Source: Rhabdochromatium marinum
GTDB lineage: Bacteria; Pseudomonadota; Gammaproteobacteria; Chromatiales; Chromatiaceae
Direction: 5' to 3'
Assembly (NCBI RefSeq): GCF_016583795.1
Contig: NZ_NRRS01000034.1
Span: 1-35,841 of the forward strand
Length of the DNA stretch: 35,841 nucleotides
Shown piece after piece: positions 1 to 9,277 of the stretch (its first letter is position 1; every line of letters begins with the position of its first letter). The translations under genes and the position numbers were made by a program. The notes below the pieces were generated by a model. It worked only from the letters and a program-made list of their open reading frames with translations. It did no database searches and was not told the DNA's origin.

Positions 1-993
1 AACCTGCGCCATCGCGCCCCGCGCTTTCTCAATCGCACCAAACCGGAAGGCTGGCTCGCGCCGAGTCTGCGCCATCGCCTGGATACCACGCTAAGTTGGG
101 TGGCACGCTTACAGCGGCTTGCGCCCCTCACGGGCATCCGTCAAGAGTTGGTGCGCTTCGACACCCAAGCGCTCCAGACCCCAGAGATCCGTGGCGTTGA
201 CTACCAACAGGGTGAGCTGGCCGGCTACCAAGTGCGCGAATATCTCTTGGAGAAGTGGCATCGCACCTGCGCCTATTGCGGCGCCCAAGGCGTTCCGCTC
301 CAAATCGAACATATCCATCCCAAAAGCCGGGGCGGCTCTGATCGCGTCAGCAACCTGACCCTGGCTTGCGCCCCCTGTAACCAACGCAAAGGCAACCAGC
401 CGCTTGCGGTCTTCCTCCAGGACAACCCGGCACTGCTGCGCCGCATCCAGGCACAGGCCAAGGTGCCACTCAGAGATGCCGCTGCTGTGAATGCCACCCG
501 CTGGGCGCTGTTCGAGCGACTGAAGGCCACGGGGTTGCCCGTGGCGAGCAGCTCCGGTGCTCGGACCAAATACAACCGTCAGCGTTTCGGGATTCCCAAG
601 ACCCATGCGCTCGATGCCGCCTGTGTCAGTCCACTCGATGCGCTGCATGGCTGGAATCGGCCAGCACTGGCCATCAAAGCCACAGGGCGGGGCAGCTATC
701 AGCGCACCCGACTGAATCGCTTCGGCTTCCCGCGCGGGTATCTGATGCGTGAGAAACGCATCGAGGGTTTCCAAACCGGGGATCGGATCGTTGCCCAAGT
801 GCCGAGCGGGAAAAAGGCGGGACCCCATAGCGGTCGCGTCGCCGTGCGCGCATCAGGGAGTTTTAACATCCAGACCGCGCAGGGCGTGGTGCAAGGGATA
901 TCACACCGCTATTGTCGCGTGGTGCAACGCGCCGACGGTTATAGCTATAGTCTTCAACCCACTTTAACGGAGGAAGCGAGACAGGTTGCCTAA
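1..993 (+). CDS. iscB: IscB RNA-guided HNH/RuvC endonuclease, 5' end outside window
   Basis: The frame is open from base 1 to the TAA at 991-993, so this is the C-terminal part (about 330 residues) of an IscB, the OMEGA-system nuclease ancestral to Cas9. Visible in order: the RuvC-II segment around QELVRFD with its catalytic Glu; an HNH domain with a CAYCG zinc pair, the IEHIHPKSRGG histidine motif, Asn in SNLTLAC and a second zinc pair (CAPCN); and RuvC-III with the KTHALDAACV His/Asp motif. A C-terminal domain of about 120 residues follows, in the position of the target-adjacent-motif interacting part. The N-terminal PLMP domain, RuvC-I and the Arg-rich bridge helix would lie before base 1, as would the omega-RNA, which is normally encoded just upstream of iscB. 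No frameshift or lost catalytic residue is seen in the visible part, so the nuclease may be intact. Confidence 0.93.
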   Translation, partial: NLRHRAPRFLNRTKPEGWLAPSLRHRLDTTLSWVARLQRLAPLTGIRQELVRFDTQALQTPEIRGVDYQQGELAGYQVREYLLEKWHRTCAYCGAQGVPLQIEHIHPKSRGGSDRVSNLTLACAPCNQRKGNQPLAVFLQDNPALLRRIQAQAKVPLRDAAAVNATRWALFERLKATGLPVASSSGARTKYNRQRFGIPKTHALDAACVSPLDALHGWNRPALAIKATGRGSYQRTRLNRFGFPRGYLMREKRIEGFQTGDRIVAQVPSGKKAGPHSGRVAVRASGSFNIQTAQGVVQGISHRYCRVVQRADGYSYSLQPTLTEEARQVA

Positions 994-1045
994 CCGCGCT
1001 GCGCGCGGTGCGCTTTCCCCTCCCCCGCCCTGAAAGGCGGGGTTT
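993..1045 (+). repeat. Double hairpin, probable right end of the IscB element and/or terminator
   Basis: Two perfect hairpins follow the iscB stop codon. The first pairs ACCGCGC (993-999) with GCGCGGT (1003-1009) around a 3-nt loop. The second pairs CCCCGCC (1023-1029) with GGCGGGG (1036-1042) around a 6-nt loop and is followed by TTT. IS200/IS605-type elements end in subterminal hairpins recognised by the TnpA transposase, so this may be the element's right end. The second hairpin could also act as a terminator between iscB and surE. The exact element boundary cannot be set from this copy alone. Confidence 0.6.
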
Positions 1046-1059
1046 CTCGCGCAAGACGG

Positions 1060-1860
1060 ATGAAGATTCTCCTTAGCAATGATGATGGTTACCGTGCGGC
1101 TGGTTTGCACGCGCTTGCTGCCGCGCTGTCGCGCTATGCCAGTGTGACCCTGGTGGCACCGGACCGCAATCGCAGCGGAGCCAGTCATTCGCTGACTCTG
1201 GAAACGCCGATTCGCGCCGAGGAAGTGGAGCCGGGCCTGTTTCGGGTGTTTGGGACTCCAACTGATTGTGTTCACTTGGGATTGTCCGGGCTGCTGGACG
1301 CCGAGCCGGACATGGTGGTGGCCGGCATCAATCATGGCTCCAATCTGGGCGATGATGTGATCTACTCTGGCACTGTGGCGGCCGCGACCGAGGGGCGCTT
1401 TCTCGGATTGCCGGCGGTGGCGGTTTCAAGCAGTGCCTTTGAGCCGCAACATCTTGACGCGGCAGCGGCCATTGCCGCGCGCCTGGTGGCGAGTCTCTAT
1501 GCAAGCCAGCACCCGCAAGATCACCAGGACACTGCGGCGGCGGATCTGCAAGCGGCGCTGTTTAGCGGTCAAATGATTTTGAATGTCAATATTCCTGATC
1601 AACCAGCCCATGCAATCAAGGGCCTGCGTGCGACTCGGCTGGGCAATCGGCACCGATCAGAACCCATGATCCGCGCTGAGGATCCGCGCGGTCGCCCGGT
1701 TTACTGGGTTGGACCGCCCGGGCCGGAGCAGGATGCGGGGGAGGGAACCGATTTTGCCGCACTGCGCGCCGGCTATGTGTCAGTGACGCCTTTGCAGGTG
1801 GATCTGACGCGCCATCCTGCGGTGGCGGCGCTGGAAACCTGGCTGGAGGGGCTACGATGA
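1060..1860 (+). CDS. surE: 5'/3'-nucleotidase SurE
   Basis: SurE is a cytosolic, metal-dependent nucleoside monophosphate phosphatase linked to stationary-phase survival. The 266 residues are normal for the family. The metal-binding NDDG (residues 7-10), Ser39 in the NRSGASHS loop, Asn91 in [11 protein letters not shown] and the following IYSGTVAAA segment are all present. The stop overlaps the pcm start (ATGA at 1857-1860), indicating translational coupling. The start is the first ATG and gives the canonical [11 protein letters not shown]-terminus. Only about 15 bp separate it from the second hairpin downstream of iscB, and no strong Shine-Dalgarno is visible, so its native leader may have been displaced by the IscB element. 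Confidence 0.97.
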   Translation: MKILLSNDDGYRAAGLHALAAALSRYASVTLVAPDRNRSGASHSLTLETPIRAEEVEPGLFRVFGTPTDCVHLGLSGLLDAEPDMVVAGINHGSNLGDDVIYSGTVAAATEGRFLGLPAVAVSSSAFEPQHLDAAAAIAARLVASLYASQHPQDHQDTAAADLQAALFSGQMILNVNIPDQPAHAIKGLRATRLGNRHRSEPMIRAEDPRGRPVYWVGPPGPEQDAGEGTDFAALRAGYVSVTPLQVDLTRHPAVAALETWLEGLR

Positions 1861-2528
1861 CCGAAACCGCCTGTCGGGCCGCCTTCGCGCACGAACCGCA
1901 GGCGCAGCGTGGGCGCCAGCGCCTGCTTGCGCGCCTGGAGGCCTCCGGCATCAGCAATCAACAGGTGCTCGAAGTCGTGGCGGAGATTCCCCGCCATTGG
2001 TTCATCGATGAAGCGCTGGGTACGCGCGCTTATGAGGATTCGGCCTTGCCAATCGGGCATGGGCAGACCATCTCGCAGCCCTATATTGTCGCACGCATGA
2101 CCGAGTTGTTGCTCGAATCTGGTCCTTGCTCAACCGTGCTGGAGATTGGCACCGGCTCCGGTTTTCAGGCGGCGGTACTGGCGATGCTGGTGCGTCGAGT
2201 CTATACCATTGAGCGGCTGGCGGCGCTTTGGGGCCTGGCGGAGCCGCGCTTGCGGGCGCTGAAATTGCGTAATGTGCGCTATCGTCATGGTGACGGGCGT
2301 CTGGGCTGGCCGGAAATGGCGCCCTTTGACGGCATTATTATGACTGCTGCATCCGAAGGTATCCCGCGCGGACTGGCTGAGCAATTGACCCTGGGGGGCT
2401 GTATGGTGCTGCCGCTGGTGGTGGGTGCCGGGCAGCGGCTGGTGCGCCTGACACGGACCCGCTCCGGCTTCCGTCACGAGGATCTGGAGCCGGCGATGTT
2501 TGTCCCCCTGCTCGGAGGTCTGGGCTGA
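1857..2528 (+). CDS. pcm: Protein-L-isoaspartate O-methyltransferase
   Basis: Pcm methylates L-isoaspartyl residues from S-adenosylmethionine, starting repair of aged proteins in the cytosol. The 223 residues are slightly longer than the usual ~210. Visible features are the N-terminal helix with [12 protein letters not shown], the substrate-side [15 protein letters not shown] stretch, and SAM motif [17 protein letters not shown]. The start overlaps the surE stop by four bases, and the stop overlaps the next ATG by one base (2528). This is the classic surE-pcm pair seen upstream of nlpD-rpoS in gammaproteobacteria. Confidence 0.96.
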   Translation: MTETACRAAFAHEPQAQRGRQRLLARLEASGISNQQVLEVVAEIPRHWFIDEALGTRAYEDSALPIGHGQTISQPYIVARMTELLLESGPCSTVLEIGTGSGFQAAVLAMLVRRVYTIERLAALWGLAEPRLRALKLRNVRYRHGDGRLGWPEMAPFDGIIMTAASEGIPRGLAEQLTLGGCMVLPLVVGAGQRLVRLTRTRSGFRHEDLEPAMFVPLLGGLG

Positions 2529-3106
2529 TGCGTGTGTTCTCGCCACTCTATGATCGGGTGATGCGGTGGTCGGGCCATCGGCAGGCACCTTGGTATCTGG
2601 CGGCCTTGAGCTTTTCCGAGTCGTCCTTCTTTCCGATTCCACCCGATGTGATGCTGGCGCCCATGTGCCTGAGGCATCCGCAGCGCGCCTGGTGGTTTGC
2701 CAGCCTGACCACCCTGGCCTCGGTGGCCGGCGGTTTGCTGGGGTATCTGATTGGGCGTCTGGCCTTTGATCTGGTAGAGCCATTGGTGGGGCCAGGCGGG
2801 CATTATGCGCAGGCCTTTGATCAAGCCCGACAATGGTTCGATCATTGGGGTATCTGGGCGGTGTTTCTGGCCGGGTTTTCGCCCATTCCGTATAAGGTGT
2901 TTACCATCAGTGCCGGTGTGCTGGGCATGGCGCTGATTCCTTTTGCGCTGGCATCGGCAGTGGGTCGCGGGTTGCGGTTTTTTCTGGTGGCGGCGCTGAT
3001 GGTGTGGGGTGGGGCGCCGATGGAAGCGCGGCTGCGGCCTTATATTGACTGGATCGGCTGGGTGCTGGTCGCCTTGATTTTGCTCGTGCTGGCGTTCAGG
3101 TTGTAG
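2528..3106 (+). CDS. YqaA-type DedA/VTT-domain inner membrane protein
   Basis: This 192-residue membrane protein has the features of the small YqaA branch of the DedA/VTT (SNARE-associated) superfamily. It contains FSESSFFPIPPDVMLAP, the glycine-rich segment VAGGLLGYLIGR and the conserved AGFSPIPYKVFTISAGVLG stretch with its re-entrant loop Pro and Gly residues. About four to five hydrophobic segments are visible. DedA relatives are lipid scramblases or flippases that need proton motive force; the exact substrate of YqaA is not known. The ORF starts inside the pcm stop codon, so it belongs to the surE-pcm transcript. This gene commonly sits between pcm and nlpD in Chromatiales. Confidence 0.88.
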   Translation: MRVFSPLYDRVMRWSGHRQAPWYLAALSFSESSFFPIPPDVMLAPMCLRHPQRAWWFASLTTLASVAGGLLGYLIGRLAFDLVEPLVGPGGHYAQAFDQARQWFDHWGIWAVFLAGFSPIPYKVFTISAGVLGMALIPFALASAVGRGLRFFLVAALMVWGGAPMEARLRPYIDWIGWVLVALILLVLAFRL

Positions 3107-3241
3107 CTCATGGCGGTTGTGGTTGGCATGAGTCAGTTGGATTCAGCAACCGGCGGGCATGCAGTCTCGGCGTCGGGTGGTGGCCTGATCGGTGGCCGGG
3201 CGTCTGTTCAAGGATTCTTTGGGGAAGCGGTTGGGCGGCTG

Positions 3242-4129
3242 GTGCCACGGCTTACGGAGTTCCTGAGGTTGAGATTCCTGGCGCTGGCGAGCCTGCTGGT
3301 GCTGATCGTTGGTTGTAGTGGCCAGTCGATGCTGGCTCCGGTGGAATTTCGCGATGGCTTTGCCCCAGCACCACCCGGTTATTATCGGATTTTGCGCGGC
3401 GATACCCTGATGTCCATTTCCAGACGCACCGGCTATTCGCTGTCAACCCTGGCGGCCTGGAACGACCTTGGCCCGCCTTATCCAATCAACGCCGGCAGTC
3501 TGTTGCGCATTGTGCCGCCCCGCGCGCGCCCGCGACGGAACACCACGCTGGCACCGGGAACCTTTGGTGACGCCGTCAGTGCGGACTCGGGGGCAAGCTC
3601 AGGCCCAAGCCCAAGCTCGGGTGCCGCTCCGACTCCGGCTCCAACCTCAGAGCCCAAGGTATCGCCAGCCCCGAGCCAGCGCACAGCGGCGGCGCCACCA
3701 CCCAAGCCGCGCCCGCAGAAAGTGAGTCATTCCAACGGCGGGACTGCGCGTGTGAGCGGCGTGACTTGGCGATGGCCGCTGAGTGGGGCGGTGAAATCGA
3801 ACTATCGGGCAGGTGATCGCACCCATCAGGGCGTGCGGATTGCGAGTACGCCGGGCGCCAAGGTGGGTGCGGCCGCCAAGGGGACGGTGGTTTATAGCGG
3901 CAGTGGGCTCAAGGGCTATGGCAATCTGATTATCGTGAAACACAATGAACATTTTCTGAGTGTCTATGGTTTCAATCGCCGCCTGCTAGCCAAGCAGGGC
4001 GATCGGGTTCGCGCGGGACAGCAGATCGCCGAATCGGGTCAGGCCCCAGATGGGGAACATCTGCTGCATTTTGAGATTCGCCGCGATGGCGCAACCGTTA
4101 ATCCACTGGCTTATTTGCCAAAACGTTAA
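3242..4129 (+). CDS. nlpD: NlpD-like lipoprotein, LysM plus degenerate M23 domain
   Basis: NlpD is an outer-membrane lipoprotein that activates the septal amidase AmiC. A lipobox (LIVGC) marks the lipidated Cys (codon at 3314). A LysM domain follows (around [20 protein letters not shown]), then a long Pro/Ser/Ala-rich linker and a C-terminal M23/LytM domain. The M23 metal residues are lost: HQGVR replaces HxGxD and LLHFE replaces HLHFE, as expected for an activator rather than a peptidase. The start is uncertain. The frame is open from ATG 3110, but that puts 68 residues before the Cys. GTG 3242 gives a normal signal peptide, and TTG 3269 has GGAG nine bases upstream. The position directly before rpoS supports the name. 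Confidence 0.9.
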   Translation: MPRLTEFLRLRFLALASLLVLIVGCSGQSMLAPVEFRDGFAPAPPGYYRILRGDTLMSISRRTGYSLSTLAAWNDLGPPYPINAGSLLRIVPPRARPRRNTTLAPGTFGDAVSADSGASSGPSPSSGAAPTPAPTSEPKVSPAPSQRTAAAPPPKPRPQKVSHSNGGTARVSGVTWRWPLSGAVKSNYRAGDRTHQGVRIASTPGAKVGAAAKGTVVYSGSGLKGYGNLIIVKHNEHFLSVYGFNRRLLAKQGDRVRAGQQIAESGQAPDGEHLLHFEIRRDGATVNPLAYLPKR

Positions 4130-4137
4130 GCGGAACC

Positions 4138-5136
4138 ATGGCTGCTAGAAAAACCACCAAGCCGCATTTACGCGAACCACTCGCGGTGGGTGAGGACCAG
4201 GATGACGACCTCCTGGAAGTGCCGAGTGCGGCGGATGATGAGTCGCTGATTGATGATCAGGACAAGAGTATGGTGTGCGGGAAGTCGGAAGCGGCGGGCG
4301 GCGGCGATTTTGATGTCACCCGTTTGTATCTCAATGAAATCGGGGCGTCTCCGCTGCTCAGTGCCGAAGAGGAAATTCGCTACTCGCGTTTGGCCAATCA
4401 GGGCGATGAAGCGGCGCGGCGCTGCATGATTGTTAGTAACCTGCGACTGGTGGTCAAGATTGCGCGGCGCTATTTGAATCGCGGCCTGCCGCTGCTTGAT
4501 CTGATCGAGGAAGGCAATCTGGGTCTGATGCACGCAGTTGAGAAATTCGATCCGGAGCGCGGTTTTCGTTTCTCGACCTATGCCACCTGGTGGATTCGCC
4601 AGACCATGGAACGCGCAATCATGAATCAGACGCGCACGGTGCGCTTGCCGATTCATGTGGTCAAGGAGATCAACATCTATCTCAAGGCCGCACGCGCGCT
4701 CTCGCAGCAGCTGGATCATGAGCCCAGCAACGAGGAAATCGCCGCGCTGCTCAACAAGCCCATCGCCGAGGTTAAGCGCATGCTGGGACTTAACGAGCGC
4801 GCCGCTTCCATGGACACGCCATTGAGCCGGGAGGCGGATAAGCCCCTGATCGATATCCTGCAGGATGATTCCCTCGATGATCTGAGTGAACGCGTTCAGG
4901 ATGATGATGTGCATGATAAAATCGAGCGCTGGCTCGACAAGCTCAATGCCAAGCAACGCGCGGTGGTGGAGCGACGCTTTGGTTTGAATGGCTATGAATA
5001 TTCAACCCTGGAGCGGGTGGCCAAGGAGCTGGGGGTCACCCGCGAGCGGGTGCGGCAGATCCAGATGGGCGCCATGCGGCGCCTGCGCAAGACCCTCGAA
5101 CGCGAAGGGTTTTCGGCTGATGCTTTCTTTCAGTAG
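4138..5136 (+). CDS. rpoS: RNA polymerase stationary-phase sigma factor RpoS
   Basis: The 332 residues match RpoS in length and lack the large RpoD N-terminal 1.1 and non-conserved regions. Region 1.2 is near residues 58-85, region 2 near 92-160 including the melting helix [17 protein letters not shown], region 3 around 165-245, and region 4.2 has the helix-turn-helix [19 protein letters not shown]. The acidic N-terminus (residues 18-45) is typical of RpoS. It lies 8 bp after nlpD, whose coding region usually contains the main rpoS promoter. It directs the general stress and stationary-phase response. Confidence 0.95.
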   Translation: MAARKTTKPHLREPLAVGEDQDDDLLEVPSAADDESLIDDQDKSMVCGKSEAAGGGDFDVTRLYLNEIGASPLLSAEEEIRYSRLANQGDEAARRCMIVSNLRLVVKIARRYLNRGLPLLDLIEEGNLGLMHAVEKFDPERGFRFSTYATWWIRQTMERAIMNQTRTVRLPIHVVKEINIYLKAARALSQQLDHEPSNEEIAALLNKPIAEVKRMLGLNERAASMDTPLSREADKPLIDILQDDSLDDLSERVQDDDVHDKIERWLDKLNAKQRAVVERRFGLNGYEYSTLERVAKELGVTRERVRQIQMGAMRRLRKTLEREGFSADAFFQ

Positions 5137-5154
5137 ATCAGGACTTTATTGGAT

Positions 5155-7821
5155 ATGTATCGCGAAACCCCCAAGCCGACCCGGCTGCAAGACTATCAGC
5201 CCCCCGAGTTTCTGATCGATCAGACGGAGCTGCGCTTTGAGCTGGATGCGGAGGCCACCTGGGTCAGCGCTGAGCTTGAGATGCGGCGCAATCCCGCCGC
5301 CAAGCGCGGCGATGGCTCGCTGCGGTTGGATGGCGAACAACTGACGCTGGAGGCGATCGCGCTGAATGGACGCGAGCTGGTGCCGGTTGAATATCAGCTG
5401 CAAGATCAGGGGTTGGTTGTGCAGCGGGTGCCGGATCGCTTTCAGCTGCGCACCCGGGTGCGGATTCATCCGACCGCCAACACGGCACTTGAGGGGCTGT
5501 ATGTCTCCGGCGACATGCTTTGCACCCAGTGCGAGGCGGAGGGCTTTCGGCGGCTGACCTATTATCTCGACCGCCCGGATGTGATGGCGCGCTTTCGCGT
5601 CACCTTGATTGCCGATGCGGTGCGCTATCCGGTGCTGTTGTCGAATGGCAATCGGCTCGTCACCGAAGTTCTGCCCGATGGGCGTCATCTGGCGCGTTGG
5701 GAAGATCCCTTTCCCAAGCCGTCCTATTTGTTCGCACTGGTGGCCGGCGATCTGGCGTGTGTCGAAGATCGCTTCCGAACGGCATCCGGGCGCGAGATTG
5801 CCCTGCATCTCTATGTCGAGCCCCAAAATCACGACCAGTGCGCACATGCCATGCGCTCGCTTCAGCAGGCCATGCGCTGGGATGAGGTGCATTACGGGCG
5901 TGAATACGATCTGGATTTGTTCATGATCGTGGCCGTCAGCCACTTCAACATGGGCGCCATGGAAAACAAGGGGCTGAATATTTTCAACGCCAAGTATGTG
6001 CTGGCCAGTCCGGAAACCGCGACAGATCAGGATTTCGCTGGCATTGAGTCGGTGGTGGCGCACGAATACTTTCATAACTGGACCGGCAATCGCATTACCT
6101 GCCGCGACTGGTTTCAGTTGAGTCTGAAGGAAGGTCTGACCGTGTTTCGCGATCAGGAATTCAGTGCTGATCAGAACCAGCGGGCGGTGCAGCGTATTGC
6201 CGATGTCCGCGCCCTGCGCGCGCGCCAGTTCCCCGAAGATGCCGGGCCGATGGCGCATCCAGTGCGGCCGGACAGCTATATCGAAATCAACAATTTCTAT
6301 ACCTCAACCGTCTATGAAAAGGGCGCTGAACTGGTGCGCATGCAGGCGCAGTTGCTCGGCCCCGAACGCTTTCGCGCCGCCACTGATTTGTATTTTGAGC
6401 GTCACGACGGCCAAGCGGTGACCACGGAAGACTTTGTGCGCTGCATGGAAGACGCCAGCGGTCTGGATCTGACCCAGTTTCGCCGCTGGTATCAGCAGGC
6501 CGGCACCCCGGTGCTGGACTGTCGCGGCCACTGGGAGCCGGAGCGGGGTGTTTATCGACTGGAGGTGCGTCAACACACCGCGCCAACCCCCGATCAGCCG
6601 GATAAGCAACCCTTGCATATTCCGCTGGCGCTGGGGCTGATCGGCGCCAATGGACAGGCGTTGCCGGTGCAGCTGGCGGGTGAGCACAGCCCTCCTGCAG
6701 CGGGTACCCGCCTGCTGGAGTTGCGCGAGGCACAACACGGCTTTGAGTTCATTGGTCTTAGTGAGCGGCCGGTGCCTTCCCTGCTGCGCGGGTTCTCAGC
6801 GCCGGTCAAGCTGCGCTTTCCTTACTCGGATGAGGAACTCAGGCAGCTGATGGCGGCCGATTCCGACGGCGTCGCACGCTGGAACGCGGCCCAGCAGCTG
6901 GCCGAGCGCGTGCTGCTGGCCCGGGTGGCGGCCCCCGAAACGCCGGTGCCACCGGCCTTCCTGGAGGCTTTTGCTACCGCGCTGCGCGACCCACAGGCGG
7001 ATCCGGCCCTGCTGGCCGAGGTGCTGGCGCTGCCGTCTGAGTCCTATCTCGGTGATCAGATGGAGGTGGTGGATGTTGAGGGCATTCATCAGGCGCGCGA
7101 GACCCTGATGGTGAGTATCGCTGGCGCGCTGCGCACTGAGCTGCTGGCGCGCTACCAGGCGTTACAGGCGAGTGAAGCGGCGCGGCAGGATCCGGATCTG
7201 TCGCCAGCGGCCATGGGACGCCGCGCGCTTAAGAACCTCTGTCTGGGCTACTTGATGCGCACCCCGGATTTGGACATGCTGACGCTCTGTCAGCAGCAAT
7301 TCGAGCAGGCCCACACCATGACCGACCGCATCGCCGCGCTGTGCCAGTTGGCCAGGCTGCGCGATGAGGCGGCTGCGGCCAGTCGGGCGGAACAGGCGCT
7401 GGCGGCCTTCTATCAGCAGTGGTCGCGGGAGCCGCTGGTACTGGATAAATGGTTTGCCATCCAGGCGCAGGTCAGCACCCCAGGTACGCTCAGGCGGGTT
7501 GAGCAACTGCTGGCACATGAGGCGTTCACGCTCGCCAATCCCAACCGGGTGCGTAGCCTGATCGGCGCCTTTGCCAGTGGTAATCCATTGTGTTTCCATG
7601 CTGCCGATGGCGGCGGCTATCGCTTGTTGGCTGCGCAAATCAAGCGCCTGGATGCACTCAATCCGCAACTGGCCGCGCGCTTGCTGCATCCCCTTACTCA
7701 GTGGCGCCGCTATGATGCCGGACGCCAGGCTTTGATGCGTGCTGAGCTGCATGCCTTGCGCGAGCGCGCAGGTGTCTCGCGCGATCTGTTCGAGGTGCTG
7801 AGCAAAACACTGGAGGCTTGA
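5155..7821 (+). CDS. pepN: Aminopeptidase N (M1 family)
   Basis: PepN is a zinc aminopeptidase of the cytosol that removes N-terminal residues from peptides. The GAMEN motif starts at residue 267, the zinc site is HEYFH (303-307), and the third ligand is Glu326 in LKEGLTVFRDQEF. The length of about 888 residues agrees with gammaproteobacterial PepN, including the C-terminal helical domain. The start could be the TTG at 5149, which has AGGA five bases upstream, or the ATG at 5155. The ATG is chosen here, and the two differ by only two residues. The gene lies 18 bp after rpoS. The L,D-transpeptidase gene follows its stop without a gap. Confidence 0.96.
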   Translation: MYRETPKPTRLQDYQPPEFLIDQTELRFELDAEATWVSAELEMRRNPAAKRGDGSLRLDGEQLTLEAIALNGRELVPVEYQLQDQGLVVQRVPDRFQLRTRVRIHPTANTALEGLYVSGDMLCTQCEAEGFRRLTYYLDRPDVMARFRVTLIADAVRYPVLLSNGNRLVTEVLPDGRHLARWEDPFPKPSYLFALVAGDLACVEDRFRTASGREIALHLYVEPQNHDQCAHAMRSLQQAMRWDEVHYGREYDLDLFMIVAVSHFNMGAMENKGLNIFNAKYVLASPETATDQDFAGIESVVAHEYFHNWTGNRITCRDWFQLSLKEGLTVFRDQEFSADQNQRAVQRIADVRALRARQFPEDAGPMAHPVRPDSYIEINNFYTSTVYEKGAELVRMQAQLLGPERFRAATDLYFERHDGQAVTTEDFVRCMEDASGLDLTQFRRWYQQAGTPVLDCRGHWEPERGVYRLEVRQHTAPTPDQPDKQPLHIPLALGLIGANGQALPVQLAGEHSPPAAGTRLLELREAQHGFEFIGLSERPVPSLLRGFSAPVKLRFPYSDEELRQLMAADSDGVARWNAAQQLAERVLLARVAAPETPVPPAFLEAFATALRDPQADPALLAEVLALPSESYLGDQMEVVDVEGIHQARETLMVSIAGALRTELLARYQALQASEAARQDPDLSPAAMGRRALKNLCLGYLMRTPDLDMLTLCQQQFEQAHTMTDRIAALCQLARLRDEAAAASRAEQALAAFYQQWSREPLVLDKWFAIQAQVSTPGTLRRVEQLLAHEAFTLANPNRVRSLIGAFASGNPLCFHAADGGGYRLLAAQIKRLDALNPQLAARLLHPLTQWRRYDAGRQALMRAELHALRERAGVSRDLFEVLSKTLEA

Positions 7822-8358
7822 GTGCATGCTTGGTGCCCAACCGGTGTAGAGCTACAAGTGTCGCTCGCCGAGCAACGCTTGGCGTGGCTGGGTGAGTCAG
7901 GGCGCTGTCGCCTCTATGCGATTTCCACTGCGTTGAACGGGCCAGGGGAGGTGCAGGGCAGTGGTTGTACGCCGCGTGGTCTGCATCGGGTGCGGCTTAA
8001 AATCGGTGCTGATGCAGCGCCAGGCTGTGTGTTTCGCGCCCGACGCCCCACCGGAGAACGCTACAGCCCAGCTCTGGCTGCACAGTATCCTGAGCGTGAT
8101 TGGATTCTGACCCGCATTCTGTGGTTGACCGGACTGGAGCCGGGACGTAATCGCGGCGGTCAGTGCGATACCCTGCGCCGTTTCATTTACATTCACGGCT
8201 GCCCGGAAACCGAGCCGATGGGTGTGCCGCGCTCGCATGGCTGCATTCGCATGCATGATGCGGATTTGATCGAACTCTTTGACTTGACGCCGCCTGGAGC
8301 CCTAGTGCGAATCAGCTCAGAGCCGTTGCCAGCGGCTGTCACTCAAGCGGCGGGCTGA
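7822..8358 (+). CDS. YkuD-domain L,D-transpeptidase without signal peptide
   Basis: L,D-transpeptidases join peptidoglycan stem peptides through meso-diaminopimelate or attach lipoproteins. The YkuD active site is present: His125 in YIHGCPETEP and the SHGCIRM motif with catalytic Cys141. The start is a GTG directly after the pepN TGA, with TGGAGG at 7811-7816 as a ribosome binding site, so translation is probably coupled to pepN. At 178 residues this is a compact, single-domain form. No signal peptide or membrane segment is visible at the N-terminus, which is unusual because its substrate is periplasmic. Either the true start differs or the protein has a cytosolic role. The stop overlaps the next ATG by one base. 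Confidence 0.88.
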   Translation: MHAWCPTGVELQVSLAEQRLAWLGESGRCRLYAISTALNGPGEVQGSGCTPRGLHRVRLKIGADAAPGCVFRARRPTGERYSPALAAQYPERDWILTRILWLTGLEPGRNRGGQCDTLRRFIYIHGCPETEPMGVPRSHGCIRMHDADLIELFDLTPPGALVRISSEPLPAAVTQAAG

Positions 8359-9272
8359 TGGGGGCGCAACTGGCGGCGCGTCTGGGGGCCGCAGCGGTGG
8401 TGATCCTGGGCGTCTGCACTCTGGTGTTTTTACTGTTGCATCTGGTGCCGGGCGATCCGGTCGAGGCTATGCTGGGTGAGAGTGCCCGGCCTGCCGATCA
8501 GGCGGCCCTGCGGCAGCATCTTGGTCTGGATCAGCCGTTGCCGGTGCAGTATTGGAACTATCTGGCTGGCTTGCTCCGGCTCGATCTCGGCCAATCCTTA
8601 ATCAACCAGCGCCCGGTAGCCGCCGTGATTGCAGAGCGCTTTCCCGCCACTGTGCAACTGACGCTGGCGGCGCTGGCACTGGCGTTGATCATCGCACTGC
8701 CGCTGGGCGTGCTAGCCGCGCGGCATCGTGGTGGGCCACTGGATTCTGCGGCCATGGGGTTCTCAGTGCTGGGCTTGGCCATCCCCAATTTTTGGCTGGG
8801 GCCGGTGCTGATTCTGGTGTTTTCGCTGTGGCTAGGTTGGACGCCGGTCAGCGGTCGCGAGGGCTGGAGCAGCCTGATTCTGCCCACGCTGACGCTGGGC
8901 ACCGGTCTGGCGGCCTTGCTGGCGCGCATGGTGCGGGCCAGTTTGCTCGAAGTGCTGCACGAAGATTACATCCGCACCGCTCGCGCCAAGGGGCTCAGCG
9001 AATCCGCGTTGCTGTGGCGCCACGCGCTGCGCAATGCGGCTTTGCCGATTCTGACGCTGTTGGGTTTGCAGCTTGGCGGCCTGCTCGGTGGGGCGGTGAT
9101 CACCGAGACGGTGTTTTCCTGGCCCGGTATTGGCAGCTTGCTGGTCGATGCCATCAAGGCCCGCGACTATCCGGTCGCTCAGGGCTGCGTGTTGCTGATC
9201 AGTCTGATCTATGTGGTCGTCAATACCCTGACTGATGTGCTCTATCTTTGGATTGATCCACGCGTCCAATGA
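8358..9272 (+). CDS. DppB/OppB-type ABC transporter permease, orphan
   Basis: This 304-residue inner-membrane permease has about six membrane segments and the binding-protein-dependent transport signature around EDYIRTARAKGLSES. The N-terminal region (LVFLLLHLVPGDPVEAML) and the GQSLINQRPV segment are diagnostic for the first permease of dipeptide, oligopeptide or nickel importers. Such genes normally sit with a second permease, two ATPases and a binding protein. Here the next gene is a convergent hydrogenase protease ending 6 bp away. An ATG overlaps the stop (9269) but reads only 25 codons. Peptide or nickel uptake cannot be told apart by sequence alone; the hydrogenase neighbours make nickel tempting but unproven. 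Confidence 0.88.
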   Translation: MGAQLAARLGAAAVVILGVCTLVFLLLHLVPGDPVEAMLGESARPADQAALRQHLGLDQPLPVQYWNYLAGLLRLDLGQSLINQRPVAAVIAERFPATVQLTLAALALALIIALPLGVLAARHRGGPLDSAAMGFSVLGLAIPNFWLGPVLILVFSLWLGWTPVSGREGWSSLILPTLTLGTGLAALLARMVRASLLEVLHEDYIRTARAKGLSESALLWRHALRNAALPILTLLGLQLGGLLGGAVITETVFSWPGIGSLLVDAIKARDYPVAQGCVLLISLIYVVVNTLTDVLYLWIDPRVQ

Positions 9273-9277
9273 CCGCG

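Noticed and set aside
5146-6258. 370-codon open frame opposite pepN
   Set aside because: The plus strand has the full PepN catalytic motifs; the opposite frame has no recognisable family or ribosome binding site.
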